Source of the DNA: Chelonoidis abingdonii | Taxonomy: Eukaryota > Chordata > Testudines > Testudinidae | Direction of reading: 5' to 3' | DNA length: 64,000 nt | NCBI RefSeq assembly: GCF_003597395.2 | Contig: NC_133770.1 | Span: 28,189,799 to 28,253,798 of the forward strand | The notes under the pieces: generated by a model | Databases searched by the model: none | What the model saw: the letters and a program-made list of their open reading frames with translations, nothing else | What the model was told of the DNA's origin: nothing | Made by a program: the position numbers and the translations under genes | Shown: positions 22,286 to 33,369 of the stretch, piece by piece | How positions within the stretch are numbered: position 1 is the first letter of the stretch | Layout: every line of letters starts with the position of its first letter

Positions 22286-24156
22286 TAGGGTTGTCACATA
22301 GTGTAAATGAGGTCAGAATCAGGCCTAATGTTGTGCATGTTTTGCAATGGTACAAATATTTATATCAGAAACATGCACATATTGGTAAACTCACACTGAC
22401 TTAATACAGGACTGGGCCCTTAAGCTTTAAAATATCTTTCTATTTTGGGTATCACTTAGAAGCTGTGGATGACTGTCTTCCCCGTGGATCTCAGAATAAG
22501 GGAATATATTCAGGTAAGCAATGTTAATAAACTCCACTGTACGATTTTACCATTGTGGGTATGATTTGGGAGGATTATGGATGGTTGTATTTCCCCTCAA
22601 CCCTCTCTCTCTTTCACAGCATTCTGTTCAGATTTTATCTGCTCTATGACTGATGACAGTTTTGATTCCCAGAGGAGATAGTCCTGCATCATTTATATAA
22701 GGCTCTACAGACTGACAGAATTCTCACCTGTAATGAGTTTAGAACAATTTGCAGAATCATGTCACACCAGACACACTAGTACTTATGACAGCAATACTTG
22801 GCACAGCCTCCGTTAATAGAGTAGCAGGGGAAGGAAGCTGGATCCCACAATAAAAAAATATATTCATGTAAGTAATGCTTACCAACTCCGCTGTGTGGCT
22901 GTACTGTGTATCCTGACTCTCAAGGAAAGAATACACCCAATAGCATAAAGCATCTGTTATTGATGAATAGAAATGACTTGGGTCTAGCTTTATATAAGGT
23001 CCAGTCCAGGAAAGGAGTGAAAAGCTTGCGTATATGGGCTGCGTACTGAGGTAAATACACACACAAGACAAAAGTCTAAGGAAATGAATTCCAACATCCA
23101 TCTATCACTGCCATCAATGTGGTAACCAGGTCACGTACAGCTCTAGGTATGTGGGTGGGTAGAAATGTGCCCCCCATTTGTTATCCACAAATTCACTGAC
23201 CAGCACCCCCTACTTCACTATCTTGGCAATCAGACTTCTATTAGTGCTGCTATGGAGAAAGCCACTGGAAAGCAGTCTCCTATACAGGATCTCCTCTGTG
23301 CAATGTTCTTCTTGTGTACTCCCTGCTTTGTGCAGTTAAAACTCAGCATTCACATTGAATTGAACTTTACCCCTGCATATGTGAGTAATACGCAAGGGTA
23401 AGATTTGTGTTTGGGAAAGTTCCTATATTTAGAAATCAACCAAAAATATATTGAACTTAAGGCAGGAACACTTCCAGGTGGTTGGCCAAATATTCCTTTC
23501 ATATATTACATGAATTTCTTTGATTGCCATCTCAACCATTCTGCAAGGAATCACCATAGCTTTCTCTTGGAAAAATTGTTAATTGTATTGAACCCTGGAG
23601 AGTCCCCAACTTCATTACTAATTGATCGTCTACTGAAGCCATGAAATAACTGATTCTTTTGCATATGTTACAAATCCAAATGATTGCTTCTTCAAGTCCG
23701 TGATCCACAACTTGCATTCCTTCCCTATCTTTATGTCATTTTTGCAGTTTAGTTCATAGTTGTTTTGAGTATACTTCCTTTGATTTTCATGTGTAGCATG
23801 GGAATATGGATGGTGGTGACCTATTCTTCTTGTCCACCTCTCTGCCAGTTCAGGATTATTTCCCATAGTATTCCTGAGAGCTTTGTCCAGTCTAGTTTCA
23901 AAGATAAATGTGATTTTCCTGGCACTTTTCAGTAGACCCCCTGGGCCAAATTCTGACATCAATTAAACTTTTGCAATGCTATTTGCATAGGCATAACAAA
24001 GGGCAGAATCAAGCTGTTAATGTTACACTAATGTTGCCGTAAGTGCTAGTACAACAGTGTTAGTGTAGAAGGAATGCTGCTCCAGGAGGTTTAATTAGAA
24101 ATTAAGGAAAAAGAAGAAAAATAATACATTTGAGAACAGTAGAGGTTATAAAGTAC
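22286..24156. other. Unassigned sequence with a diverged direct repeat
   Basis: No gene is recognised. Two stretches of about 54 bp (22487-22540 and 22841-22893) resemble each other; both contain ATATATTCA(G/T)GTAAG and ACTCC(A/G)CTGT. A weak palindromic MITE scrap with GGGCCAAATTCTGACATC lies at about 23942. ORFs on both strands have no known content. Confidence 0.4.
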
Positions 24157-24350
24157 ATAGAATCAGAGAAATTCAAGACTGAAAAGACCATCACAATTTG
24201 TCATCTATTCTGTCTTCTTGACAGTGCATCTAGGCCATCTAATCTTTGGCTCTGCAGCATATTTTTATGCAGTATATTTTTAGTGATTCTAACACTTCCC
24301 TTGGGAGATTCTCACACAAAGCAATGTAATATTTTCCCTCAGACTGTCGT
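24157..24350 (-). repeat. CR1 LINE 3' end, minus strand
   Basis: The inverse of the CR1 3' end begins at CATAGAATCAGAGAAATTCA, followed by GACTGAAAAGACCATCAC and then sequence matching the 3' untranslated part. The minus-strand 3' terminus therefore lies at the left. The copy is truncated on its 5' side at roughly 24350, and the exact limit is uncertain. Confidence 0.6.
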
Positions 24351-24689
24351 TGATCCAATGGCCTCAGAAATAAATGCTTGTTTCTCCACTGACTTCAGTG
24401 GACGCTGGATCAGAATAACCCTAGCTGGAAAAGAGGGTAGAAGCCTTGCATGGTTTATGCTTTGCTATGATACATCAGTCTCTCTGGCTGGGACAGGATT
24501 CCTCATAGTGTTCAGGGATGATCTGGAGCATAGTTTCCTCTGAAGAGGAGAAAATTGTGCCCCAGGTCAATATTTGCTACTGACACCAAGAGGAGTCTAC
24601 CCTGGGCCATGCCACCTTTAGAAAGTTAGCTGGCTGCTCACTCTCTCCTAATGCTCTCTAGAAAAATTATTGTCATTGTTGCAATTATT

Positions 24690-24992
24690 ATTTCTTTGCA
24701 TTTCAGTGGCACATAGAGTTTTCAGCTAAGGCCCCTCCCTGCCATTGTGATACACAATATACACAAACATAGTGAGAGACAGTCCCTGCCCCAAAGAGTT
24801 AACAATCAGAATAGACAAGTTACATGATGGGAGAAAAGAAGCAGTGTTATACCTTTTTTGCGCGTGTAGCACAGAGGTTAAGTCACTTGTCCAGGGTCAC
24901 ACACAGAAAGCCTATGGGAGAGCCAGAAATTGAACATGGCTCTCCTGAGGCCTAATCCAGTGTCTTAACCATAAGGCCATCTACTTTCTCTT
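24690..24992 (-). repeat. MIR-like CORE-SINE with extended 3' part, minus strand
   Basis: The right half carries AGCACAGAGGTTAAGTCACT, TGTCCAGGGTCACACACAG, ATTGAACATGGCTCTCCTGA and GTCTTAACCATAAGGCCATC, the inverse of a MIR core and tRNA-like head. The left half reads GAGAGACAGTCCCTGCCCCA then AAGAGTTAACAATCAGAATA, a segment I recall as commonly joined to this SINE in reptiles. The subfamily name is uncertain. Confidence 0.65.
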
Positions 24993-25633
24993 GTGCTGGT
25001 GCCTGCATGCAAGAAGAGCCTTTCTGTCACTCTTCCCCAGCTGCATCAGTGCAGCATAAAGAAGGATTTAGGTCTTGGGGTTATACTCTTGGTAAGCAAC
25101 CCTTGAGCTTTCTCCTCTTCTTGAGCTTTGCACGTGTCCCACAAAATATTTTCCTTTTGCTATTTATATATATTTTGCTTTTTCCTCGGTGTACAAATAA
25201 ATTCCATTAAAATACCTTTACTGTATGTCTCATAATCCCATACAATTATAGTCTCTTGTTCTTCATGTTATTCCAGATAGCCTCTCCCTCCTCGTTTTTT
25301 AGTGTTTGTGTACATATTTCAATAGCTACCTTTAATTTTAATCTTCTTTTTCCTTTTCCATGTCTGTGATAGCAATTTCATAATTATATGTCCAGAAGTA
25401 TCTGAATGGATTATAGTCCCATCTTGGCCACTGATTTAATCATTTACCAAGGACTACAAAAATGACCTATAATTAATATCTATACTTATGCATCTCTGGA
25501 TTTGTATGGCTATTTTTGACACTTTTATTTAGAATTATATTCATCACAGACCCTTAACAATGCTTTTGTTATTCCACGTTTTCAATGTTGTCAACTCTTG
25601 TGATTGTAGCCCAAGTCTCGTGATATCTGAAGT

Positions 25634-25700
25634 GTAGTCCTGGCCCCATTGATATCAAAGTTAACTTTTGACTTCCACTAGGGCCAGAATTTCACCTTTG
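25634..25700. repeat. Short palindromic MITE relic
   Basis: GTCCTGGCCCCATTGATATC on the left and CACTAGGGCCAGAATTTCAC on the right form the imperfect inverted arms of the 4702-4773 type. Confidence 0.6.
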
Positions 25701-25875
25701 AAATCCTTGTGTGTTTTTTTAATTAAAGCCTCATATTCTGGGGGCATGTGTTTATAATATAATCTTAGCTTTCTTTTTTTAAAATAGCCCTAATCATTGC
25801 AAAGAAAAGCTTGAAAATAGGGACTTGAGTGTGACCTAAAGATTCAGACTGAAAGACAAGCAAGAGGAATGCTCT

Positions 25876-25892
25876 TTCTCTCTCTCTCTCTC
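25876..25892. repeat. (TC)n microsatellite
   Basis: A short uninterrupted run of TC units. Confidence 0.85.
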
Positions 25893-26356
25893 ATATACAC
25901 GCCATTATTTACTATTATTTTTAAATTCAATTATATTAAGGTTAATCTCATGATTTTTCTAGGCCTGACTCATGATTTTTGAATGCTTGGGGTTGGTAAT
26001 ACTGTGTCTTGTAATGTATGGCTTTCAAAGATATATGGTCTGATGTTGTTTTTATTTCATTCCTAGTTTTGTCCTCCAAGTGTATGTTTCACTTTGTTGA
26101 ATTACTGTATTTCCCCAGCCTTTCCTATTCTAAGTCATTTTGAATTTTATTGCCTTCTTACATTTTATTGATTGCCTTGTCTTTTCATAAATTTCCTCAA
26201 TTTATGGATGCCTCTTTGTCCACAGGACATTGGTTTACACAGTAGAGAAGATGAAAGGTGATATCAGGACTTTTTCACTGGTCACCTCATCTTAGCCAGT
26301 TATCCACACAAATAGATCACCTTCAACATCTGAGATGAGATGGTTAAGATTTAGGG

Positions 26357-26418
26357 ACCTAATCCTGCACCACTAATGTCAATAGGAGACTTTTGACTTA
26401 ATGGGTGCCGGATCAGGT
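26357..26418. repeat. Short palindromic MITE relic
   Basis: The ends ACCTAATCCTGCACC and GGTGCCGGATCAGGT are inverted repeats around CTAATGTCAATAGGAGACTT. It is a small, almost complete copy. Confidence 0.65.
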
Positions 26419-26511
26419 GATAGATTACTACTGAATCAAATTCAGGTACATTTTAGTCATGAATTCCATAGTAACTCTCCCCCAGTTGAATTAAAGCTTA
26501 TGGGCCATATT

Positions 26512-26530
26512 TAAAAAAAAAAAAAAAAAA
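26512..26530. repeat. Poly-A run
   Basis: An unbroken run of about 19 A residues. No retrocopied sequence is recognisable upstream, so it is not called as a processed pseudogene tail. Confidence 0.85.
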
Positions 26531-27360
26531 GCAAGCCAGAAGAACTTCACATAGACGTACGCTCACCACATGCCTGCATTTACACACATTGTTTACCTAA
26601 CTATATACAATTCTGGCTTTTGCATGTGTCATCTGGACATTTAGATATCTACATATGCATTTGTAAGTTCCACATGCTTGATTTGCATGTGTAATTACAG
26701 TAATTTTATGTGCAGATATAGGTGTTAAGGATCTCAGGTTTCTTTTTTCAAATATCTGATCATATATGTCTCAGTTTTATGGTTCTGAGATTCCTCGATA
26801 AATATGAGTGCTAGTTACCCTTAAAAATGGGCCAGTTACCTTAGGTAATGCTTTAGATAACTAAACAACATTGCCTTACTGTTTGCAGAAATTCAGAGTG
26901 TTTCCTATATTATGCACAGAGAATCCAACAAACAATGAAGAATTTCTTGGTAAATTCTTATTAAGGCAAAACTGAAACTTATTTATGGTAACTGCTCTAC
27001 AAATTTGCTCTAGGACCAAATTTTGAACAGATGGCTTACAATTATGACTGCTCCCTCTATGCTGCATTAGAGCACTAAGCCCTGTCTACCCAGATGATAG
27101 AATGTACATAGCCTGAACTCCTTTGGCATTTGCCAAAATTGGTTTTGCTAGTGAAAAATTCCATCACCTGCTGCACAGATTTGAGAATGTATTTATGGTG
27201 CGCACAAAAGTTAGTGCCTGAAAAGTAAGAACACAAGAACTTGTGTGCACAAAATTATGCATGCCTAAATGGAGTTTCCAATACAGTTTCAATATAGTGG
27301 GCCCAATGTTTGGTCACAGCTAAGGAGCACAACAACTCAGTGCCATTCATGAGTTGACAT

Positions 27361-27392
27361 TTGTGGGGGGAGGGGGGGGAGGGAAGGGAGGA
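27361..27392 (+). other. G-rich tract with G-quadruplex pattern
   Basis: Runs of six, eight, three and three G residues are separated by one or two A residues. This meets the usual four-run rule for a possible quadruplex on the plus strand. It lies in otherwise AT-rich DNA without a nearby gene or promoter feature, so function is unsupported. Confidence 0.6.
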
Positions 27393-30116
27393 AGTGATAA
27401 CCAAGAGTTGCAAAAGATGCCTTAATGCAGCTGAGGACCTTTCTGACTATTTTAAAATGACAGCCATGATCTTATCTCCCTTCCTTTCAGTAGTCCAATA
27501 AACACACAGAGAACAATTTTTTTAAAACATTCACATTTCTTGATTATTGCTGGTATTTCATCTTCCTCCCCTTGAAAATAACGTGTCTAAATCTGGTAGC
27601 GTCCCTTCATCTTCCTTTGTAAAACACAAAATCAATGATTAATTTCATTGTCTCCTCAGTGTCTTCTTTAATTACTAAATTATCATCGCTGTCGCTAGAA
27701 GCCCTAGTCTCTCATTCTTTGACCTCTTGTTCATCATATACTTGAAATATACCCTCTTATTTATCTTAATCTCTTGCATAGTCTTCTTCACATTCTCCTC
27801 CTCCTGCTTATGTTTTATTGTCTCTTGTCTTGTTTCTGTCCTCCTCCTCCAGCAAATGTGATATTTTGATGCTCTGCATCCCCCTTAATGTCTTGTTCAT
27901 TTTTATTGTGAATCATGTTATTATTATAAAGTTTTGATGCCTTGTTTGTGTGTGCACAAATCTTTTAGTCATAACATAGACTCAATCTTCTCTGTTTTGC
28001 AAAAAACTCTTAAAAAATGGGGTGATTTTCAAAATTGCTGTTTTCCAAGACATCACAACAACTGTATCCTCCAGAACAAAGAGATGCATTTCTAAAAATA
28101 TATGCAAAATAAAATGCATAAGCTCACACAAAGGACGTTGCTGTTTTTATTTCTAACTATATCAATAATAGATTGATCAAAAAATTTAACTCCAGTAGAA
28201 CCAAGTAAGAAATGTCCTAAGTACTAGAAACAACAGCTCCTTGAAATATAGCCAGTTCTGGAGAAGGATTCAGCTTGGAGTAATTGAAAGCAATGAAATA
28301 TGGTGAAATTAGGCAGAAATCAGAAATATAAACAGCTGTTTGAAATTTAAATAATTTCATTTTTTAATGAAAATTTTCATCACAGTTTATTTTCGATGGA
28401 ACCAGAGAAAAAATTAAATAAAATTTGTATGAAAACATTTCTTTATTGTTTGATCTGCTCTAGAAATATTAAAATCTTACCATTAGTGTTTTCCCTTAAA
28501 TTAAATGATGTAATAATGTCTTCCTCCACTAAATAAATGTAACAGCCATATCTAAATTAATACTACCCCCCCACCACCTTATGTAAACATTACTAACTTT
28601 GCTCATATTGAACTGTACCTTTATTCCAGAGAATCTCACTGACATCAGTGGAACTACTCAAACAGTAAGGTGCTACTCTATATGCCTATGGGTTCCAGTG
28701 CCTGGCCTCTACTTATAATAAGAAGCATTGTATGATCCTTCTGCACTATTCACTCCCCAACCTTCCCTGCCGACTCCTGTCCCACATAGTTGGGAGGAGT
28801 AGCTAGCTCACAGCACCCATTTACTGATGTACAATCAGGCCCAAGATCTAGAGAGATGACTCAAGAGTATAAGTGTGTGGGATGACAGGAGGAAGGTCTT
28901 GCTCTCCCATATGCCCTGATATGACTGAATAGTCCTAAGGACAAACAAGCCCTAAAGGGATGCACTGCTAACAGCTGTACTGGCTTTTTAGTTGTTACTC
29001 GTGTTGCTCCCATTTTACCTCTCCCCTCTTCAAGAGAGTAGAGATAACCACTGTGGTCACAGATGAGATATGCTCGTCAGCAGTAGGACTCCAAAAGTCA
29101 TAAATGTGGAACTTATCAATGTTGTGCAATGTGGGATTGCCTCAACCAACCAATGTTGCTGGTTACCTCATTGTTTCTCTGGCAGGCAGCTGTAGAAATA
29201 TCCAAGAGGCCATGTCTATCTCATGTTGACATGGGGCTTGGTAGGGCCCTTCTTATGTGCTCTCTTTGATGGACTTTGTTCAGGTTTGATCTTTGCTGCA
29301 TGTTTAAGAATATGGATCCACAAAAGTACTCATAGGAATCTGTTAGAGGTCCTTTGAAACCAGTCAAATAGGGTTTTAAACCTTTGAGTATAATTTTATT
29401 TTAATGTCACACAGTGAATGACATAGGGAAGATTCACTAGATTTTCTTTGTAAATTACAGTAGAATCAGAGGTTCTGACTGTCTCTGGTATATGGAAAAA
29501 ATGAAGTTGGTGTCAAACATACAAAATAAGTATAATTATTTTTAGCTCCTCTTTCTTTCGTTTAGATCCAATCAGCAGACATGATTTAAAAACTCTTAGT
29601 ATTATCTCATCTGAAGGGAATCATTGGTTCCTTAGCACCTTGAGGATTCCAGACAATGAAATCACTGAAGCCAAACTAAAACTTGTTTGTGCAATAACAA
29701 TTTAAATGAAACATTAGTGGCTCAGAGAACTGTTGAATACAAAGATGAGCCTGTTGGATTCCAATTTAAACCTAATTTTCTAAAGAAATATTCATTGCAG
29801 CTCCAGTTCAGGAAATCAATGGATCTTAAACACATTTAAAAAGATAAGCAAATGTTTTATAGGATGCTTTCCTGAATCCAGACCTTAAGGTCTGATTCCA
29901 AGCTGCTTACTACACCCGTATGTGCACAAGGAGTTCCAGTGACTGCAATAGGGCTTCTCATGGACAGCTCACTCACAGGAATGAAGGGCTTACAATCTAG
30001 CACTAAGTATTTGAACAGCCCTGTTTCAACAAAGCAGTTATTACATCCAACTATCTCCCAAGCATTCTCTTGCTCTGTCACACCTACATTTGCCTTCACA
30101 GCCATTCTAAACCAAG

Positions 30117-31178
30117 AACACTGGAATATAAGGTGGATAGAAATCTGGCTAGATCATCAGGTTCAATGGGTAGCAATCAATGGCTCCATGTCTAGTTGGC
30201 AGCCGGTATTAAGTGGAGTGCCCCAAAGGTCGGTCCTGGGACCAGTTTTGCTCAATATCTTCACTAATAATCTGGAATATGGCATGGATTGCACTCTCAG
30301 CAAGTTTGCAAATGACACTAAACTGGGAGGACTGGTAGATCCGCCGGAGGGTAGGGATAGGATACAGAGGGACCTAGACAAATTAGAGGATTGGGCCAAA
30401 AGAAATCTGATGAGGATCAACAAGGACAAGTGCAGAGTCCAGCACTTAGAATGGAAGAATCCCATGCACTGCTACAGACTAGGGACTGAATAGGCAGCAG
30501 TTTTGCAGGAAATGACCTAGGGGTTACAGTGGACAAGAAGCTGGATATGAGTCAGTGTTCCCTTATTGCCAAGAAAGCTAATGGCATTTTGGGCTGTATA
30601 AGTAGGGGCATCGCAAGCAGATCAAGGGACATGACCATTCCCCTCTATTCAGCATTGTTGAAGCCTCATCTGGAGTGCTGTATCCAGTTTTGGGCCTCAC
30701 ACTACAAGAAGGATGTGGAAAAATTGGAAAGAATCCAGAGGAGTGCAAAAAAAATAATTAGGGGGCTGGATCACATGACTTATGAGGAGAGGCTGAGTGA
30801 ACTGGGATTGTTTAGTCTGCAGAAGAGAAGTATGAGGGGGGATTTGATAGCTGCTTTCAACTGAAAGGGGGTTCCAAAGAGGATGGATCTAGACTGTTCT
30901 CAGTGGCACCTGACGAGAGAACAAGGAGTAACGGTCTCAAGTTGCAGTGGGGGAGGTTTAGGTTGGATATTAGGAAAAACATTTTCAGTAGGAGGGTGGT
31001 GAAGCACTGGAACGGGTTACCTAGGGAGGTGGTGGAATCTCCTTCCTTAGAGGTTTTTAAGGTCAGGCTTGATGAAGCCCTGGCTGGGATGATTTAGTTG
31101 GGAATTGGTCCTGCTTTAAGCCGGGGGTTGGTCTAGATGATCTTCTGAGATCTCTTCCAACCCTGATATTCTATGAAC
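30117..31178 (+). mobile_element. 5'-truncated CR1 LINE
   Basis: The element starts inside the reverse transcriptase and runs to the typical CR1 3' end (GGGGGTTGGTCTAGATGATC, CTCTTCCAACCCTGATATTC, TATGA). Three broken reading blocks are recognisable. The first (about 30163-30490) has the reverse transcriptase words RSVLGPVLL, NDTKLGGL and DKLEDWA. The second (30529-30864) has LLKPHLECC and KKDVEKLERIQRSA. The third (30903-31097) has the C-terminal [13 protein letters not shown]. Stops and frameshifts separate them. The catalytic motif normally read as FADD is FAND here (30305-30316), so one metal-binding aspartate is lost. Confidence 0.85.
30163..31097 (+). pseudogene. CR1 reverse transcriptase C-terminal half, inactive
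   Basis: Remains of the CR1 ORF2 polymerase, the enzyme that copies the LINE RNA into the target site. The block covers the palm motif region, thumb and C-terminal part. Frame breaks lie at about 30492 and 30866, and the palm motif reads F-A-N-D instead of F-A-D-D. The endonuclease and the first part of the polymerase are absent because the copy is 5'-truncated. Confidence 0.8.
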
Positions 31179-32570
31179 ACATGAATGCTTCTAAACTGAA
31201 AGGCAAAACAAAAATACAGAAGTAGGTATTAGAACTGATCAAATGTGGTTGTTACATTTGCTTGTTCTCACAAACTGACATAATTGTTGTTAGAATTGTC
31301 CTCACTTGAGAAAGAAAGGAAGATTTCTTCGTTTCACTCTAGCCATTGAAGTTAATATTTCAGTTGCTTGGTTCGATGTCTTTGTTTTATAGTTCACTCT
31401 GAACCTCACAGTTTATTTTCCAGATTGTTTTTGCTTGTCCCCCATTTTTGATAAATGTGCAAAGAACACAAAACCTTTCTACCTTGGGGCTTGTGGTAGC
31501 TTCAAGGAAAAAGGTCAGCAAGAAACATGACAAAATATGCTGATCTGGATGGTCCTTCCACTTGGCTGCAGCTTTTGTACAAAGCACTCAAGACATTTCT
31601 ATATTTGGAGTCTCAAATTATCATTTTTTGGTCCCTTACTAGTTTACTTTTCTAGTCCTTTATTGTTTTAGAAATTGCAAATGGTACAGCCACTATGTGA
31701 GCTACTATGTGCTGAACTAAAAATATGACAAATTTTGCCTTATTTTTATTTGGTTCATGAGTCATTTGCAAGGTAGTACAAATGACTGTGATTGTCTTCT
31801 GTATCCATAACATTTTTTTGCTGAATAAACTGGATGGATAATTTTCAGACTGTGGGTTGTACAAAGATCACACAACAAGGTAGCTGCCATAGCATTAGAA
31901 GATGATGAGAATTGAATTTGTGACCTGTTCAGTCCAGCTATTCATTATTCCTGTTGTGTACCTTGATTGGATGACAGTTTTAAACAAAATGCTACCAAAT
32001 AGCAAATAAGCTCCCAGTATGACTTTTTAGCTAAATAATCATTTTTGCTAAAATTTCTGGATTCTTGAACATTTGCATAAGTACCTGGATGGCTTTCGGA
32101 GTAGTCACAAATAGTTAATGATACCTCCCACCTCCAAACTATGGTGAAGTCTACTTGGGATTCAGCTTCATGAATTAATTCCCAAATAAAACTCTGTGCT
32201 ATGAGACAATTTCAGTCACTACTCAGAAGGTAGGTAAACTGGAGAATGTAGAGCAGTGTTCTTCACATATACCTTTCAGAGAATATGCTGTTTTATCATA
32301 CTTGAGGTCTATCATAAATAGGGATGAAGCGGCAGATGAATTCATTTTAGATGGAATAAGGTGGAGTTTTAATGCACTCCTGTGACACTTCCAGATGACT
32401 GAAGTTCTGGATCTGCTATATACTTTGTTTCTTTATTTACCTGCTGAAGTTTTGGTTATCTACACCCTTAGTTTTATCTGTCTTGATTCAGGGCTATTCC
32501 TGTTTATCCTCATCTCCTTCTTTCCTTTTGGAGGAAAGGGTTAGGAAATAAATTGTTCTAATTCAAACAG
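31179..32570. other. Unassigned AT-rich sequence
   Basis: No gene or clear repeat is recognised. Confidence 0.5.
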
Positions 32571-32668
32571 GAATTAATTCAGGGAAAACCTTAGGCCAGG
32601 GTATGCAGAAGGTCAGACTAGATGATCACAGTGGTCCCTTTTGGCTTTATAATCCATGAATCTATAAA
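32571..32668 (+). repeat. CR1 LINE 3' end fragment
   Basis: AGAAGGTCAGACTAGATGAT, CACAGTGGTCCCTTTTGGC and the tail ATCCATGAATCTATA give the CR1 3' terminal pattern of the subfamily that also ends the element at 36.4 kb. Confidence 0.75.
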
Positions 32669-33369
32669 GTGCACATCCATAATTTTGGTTTTATGGTCCT
32701 GTCCTCACTATTTTCCCACTCCATATTACATTGTCTCTTCAAAGGAAAATTACTGGGGAGCAGGGGGAGGGGAGAATATGCTTTCCTTTTAATGTTACCC
32801 TCCTTATATCCATGTTAAGTAACAATGAATAAAGATGATATTGTATCAATAAGAAGGTCTTAATAAGATTCCCAAAGACACTAAGAGAGTTTGGATGAGA
32901 AGTTGAACAGGATTTTCCTAATGTTTTGCATCCATTTTCACTGACCTCAATTTTAAATCACAAAACACCAGCTGGATGTACTGTCTGTAATCTACACCAG
33001 AACAAACATTGCCAGTTACTGTATTTGAAGGATTCACTTATCTTTGTAATATGAAACTGAATCAATGGTAAGGTGGAGTAGCAGAACACATGAGATCCTG
33101 TAAATCCTGGATTCTGAGTGACTGGAACATTGGCTGGAACATTACAGACTTGGCAACTGATATTCTGGAGTACACTAACTAATGAAATGGTAACCTTCTG
33201 ATGGGCATTGTTGTGATGCTGCCTGCCTCCAATTCAGCTATGCATCCTCTAACCAATAGTTACAGGTATATGGGGATAGATTATGCCATGCAGTCAAAGC
33301 CCTGAGAAGGGAATGGAGTCACTCTACAACACCCCAGGAGAAAGGGGTTGTGCCTCAGGAGCTGTTTCC
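32669..33369. other. Unassigned sequence
   Basis: No gene or clear repeat is recognised. Confidence 0.45.

Larger units (their letters stand above)
24993..30116. other. Long quiet AT-rich stretch
   Basis: About 5 kb with no gene and few repeats. It holds two short palindromic MITEs, a TC microsatellite, a poly-A run and a G-rich tract, listed separately. Near 28640 the words CACTGACATCAGTGGAACTA may be a scrap of a palindromic MITE. Otherwise I see nothing. Confidence 0.5.

Noticed and set aside
26512..26530. Poly-A run as the tail of a processed pseudogene
   Set aside because: No retrocopied coding sequence or target duplication is visible upstream.
29939..30163. Start of the 184-aa ORF as a gene start
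   Set aside because: The upstream part lies outside the CR1 similarity; only the part from about 30163 is LINE polymerase. The ATG is accidental.
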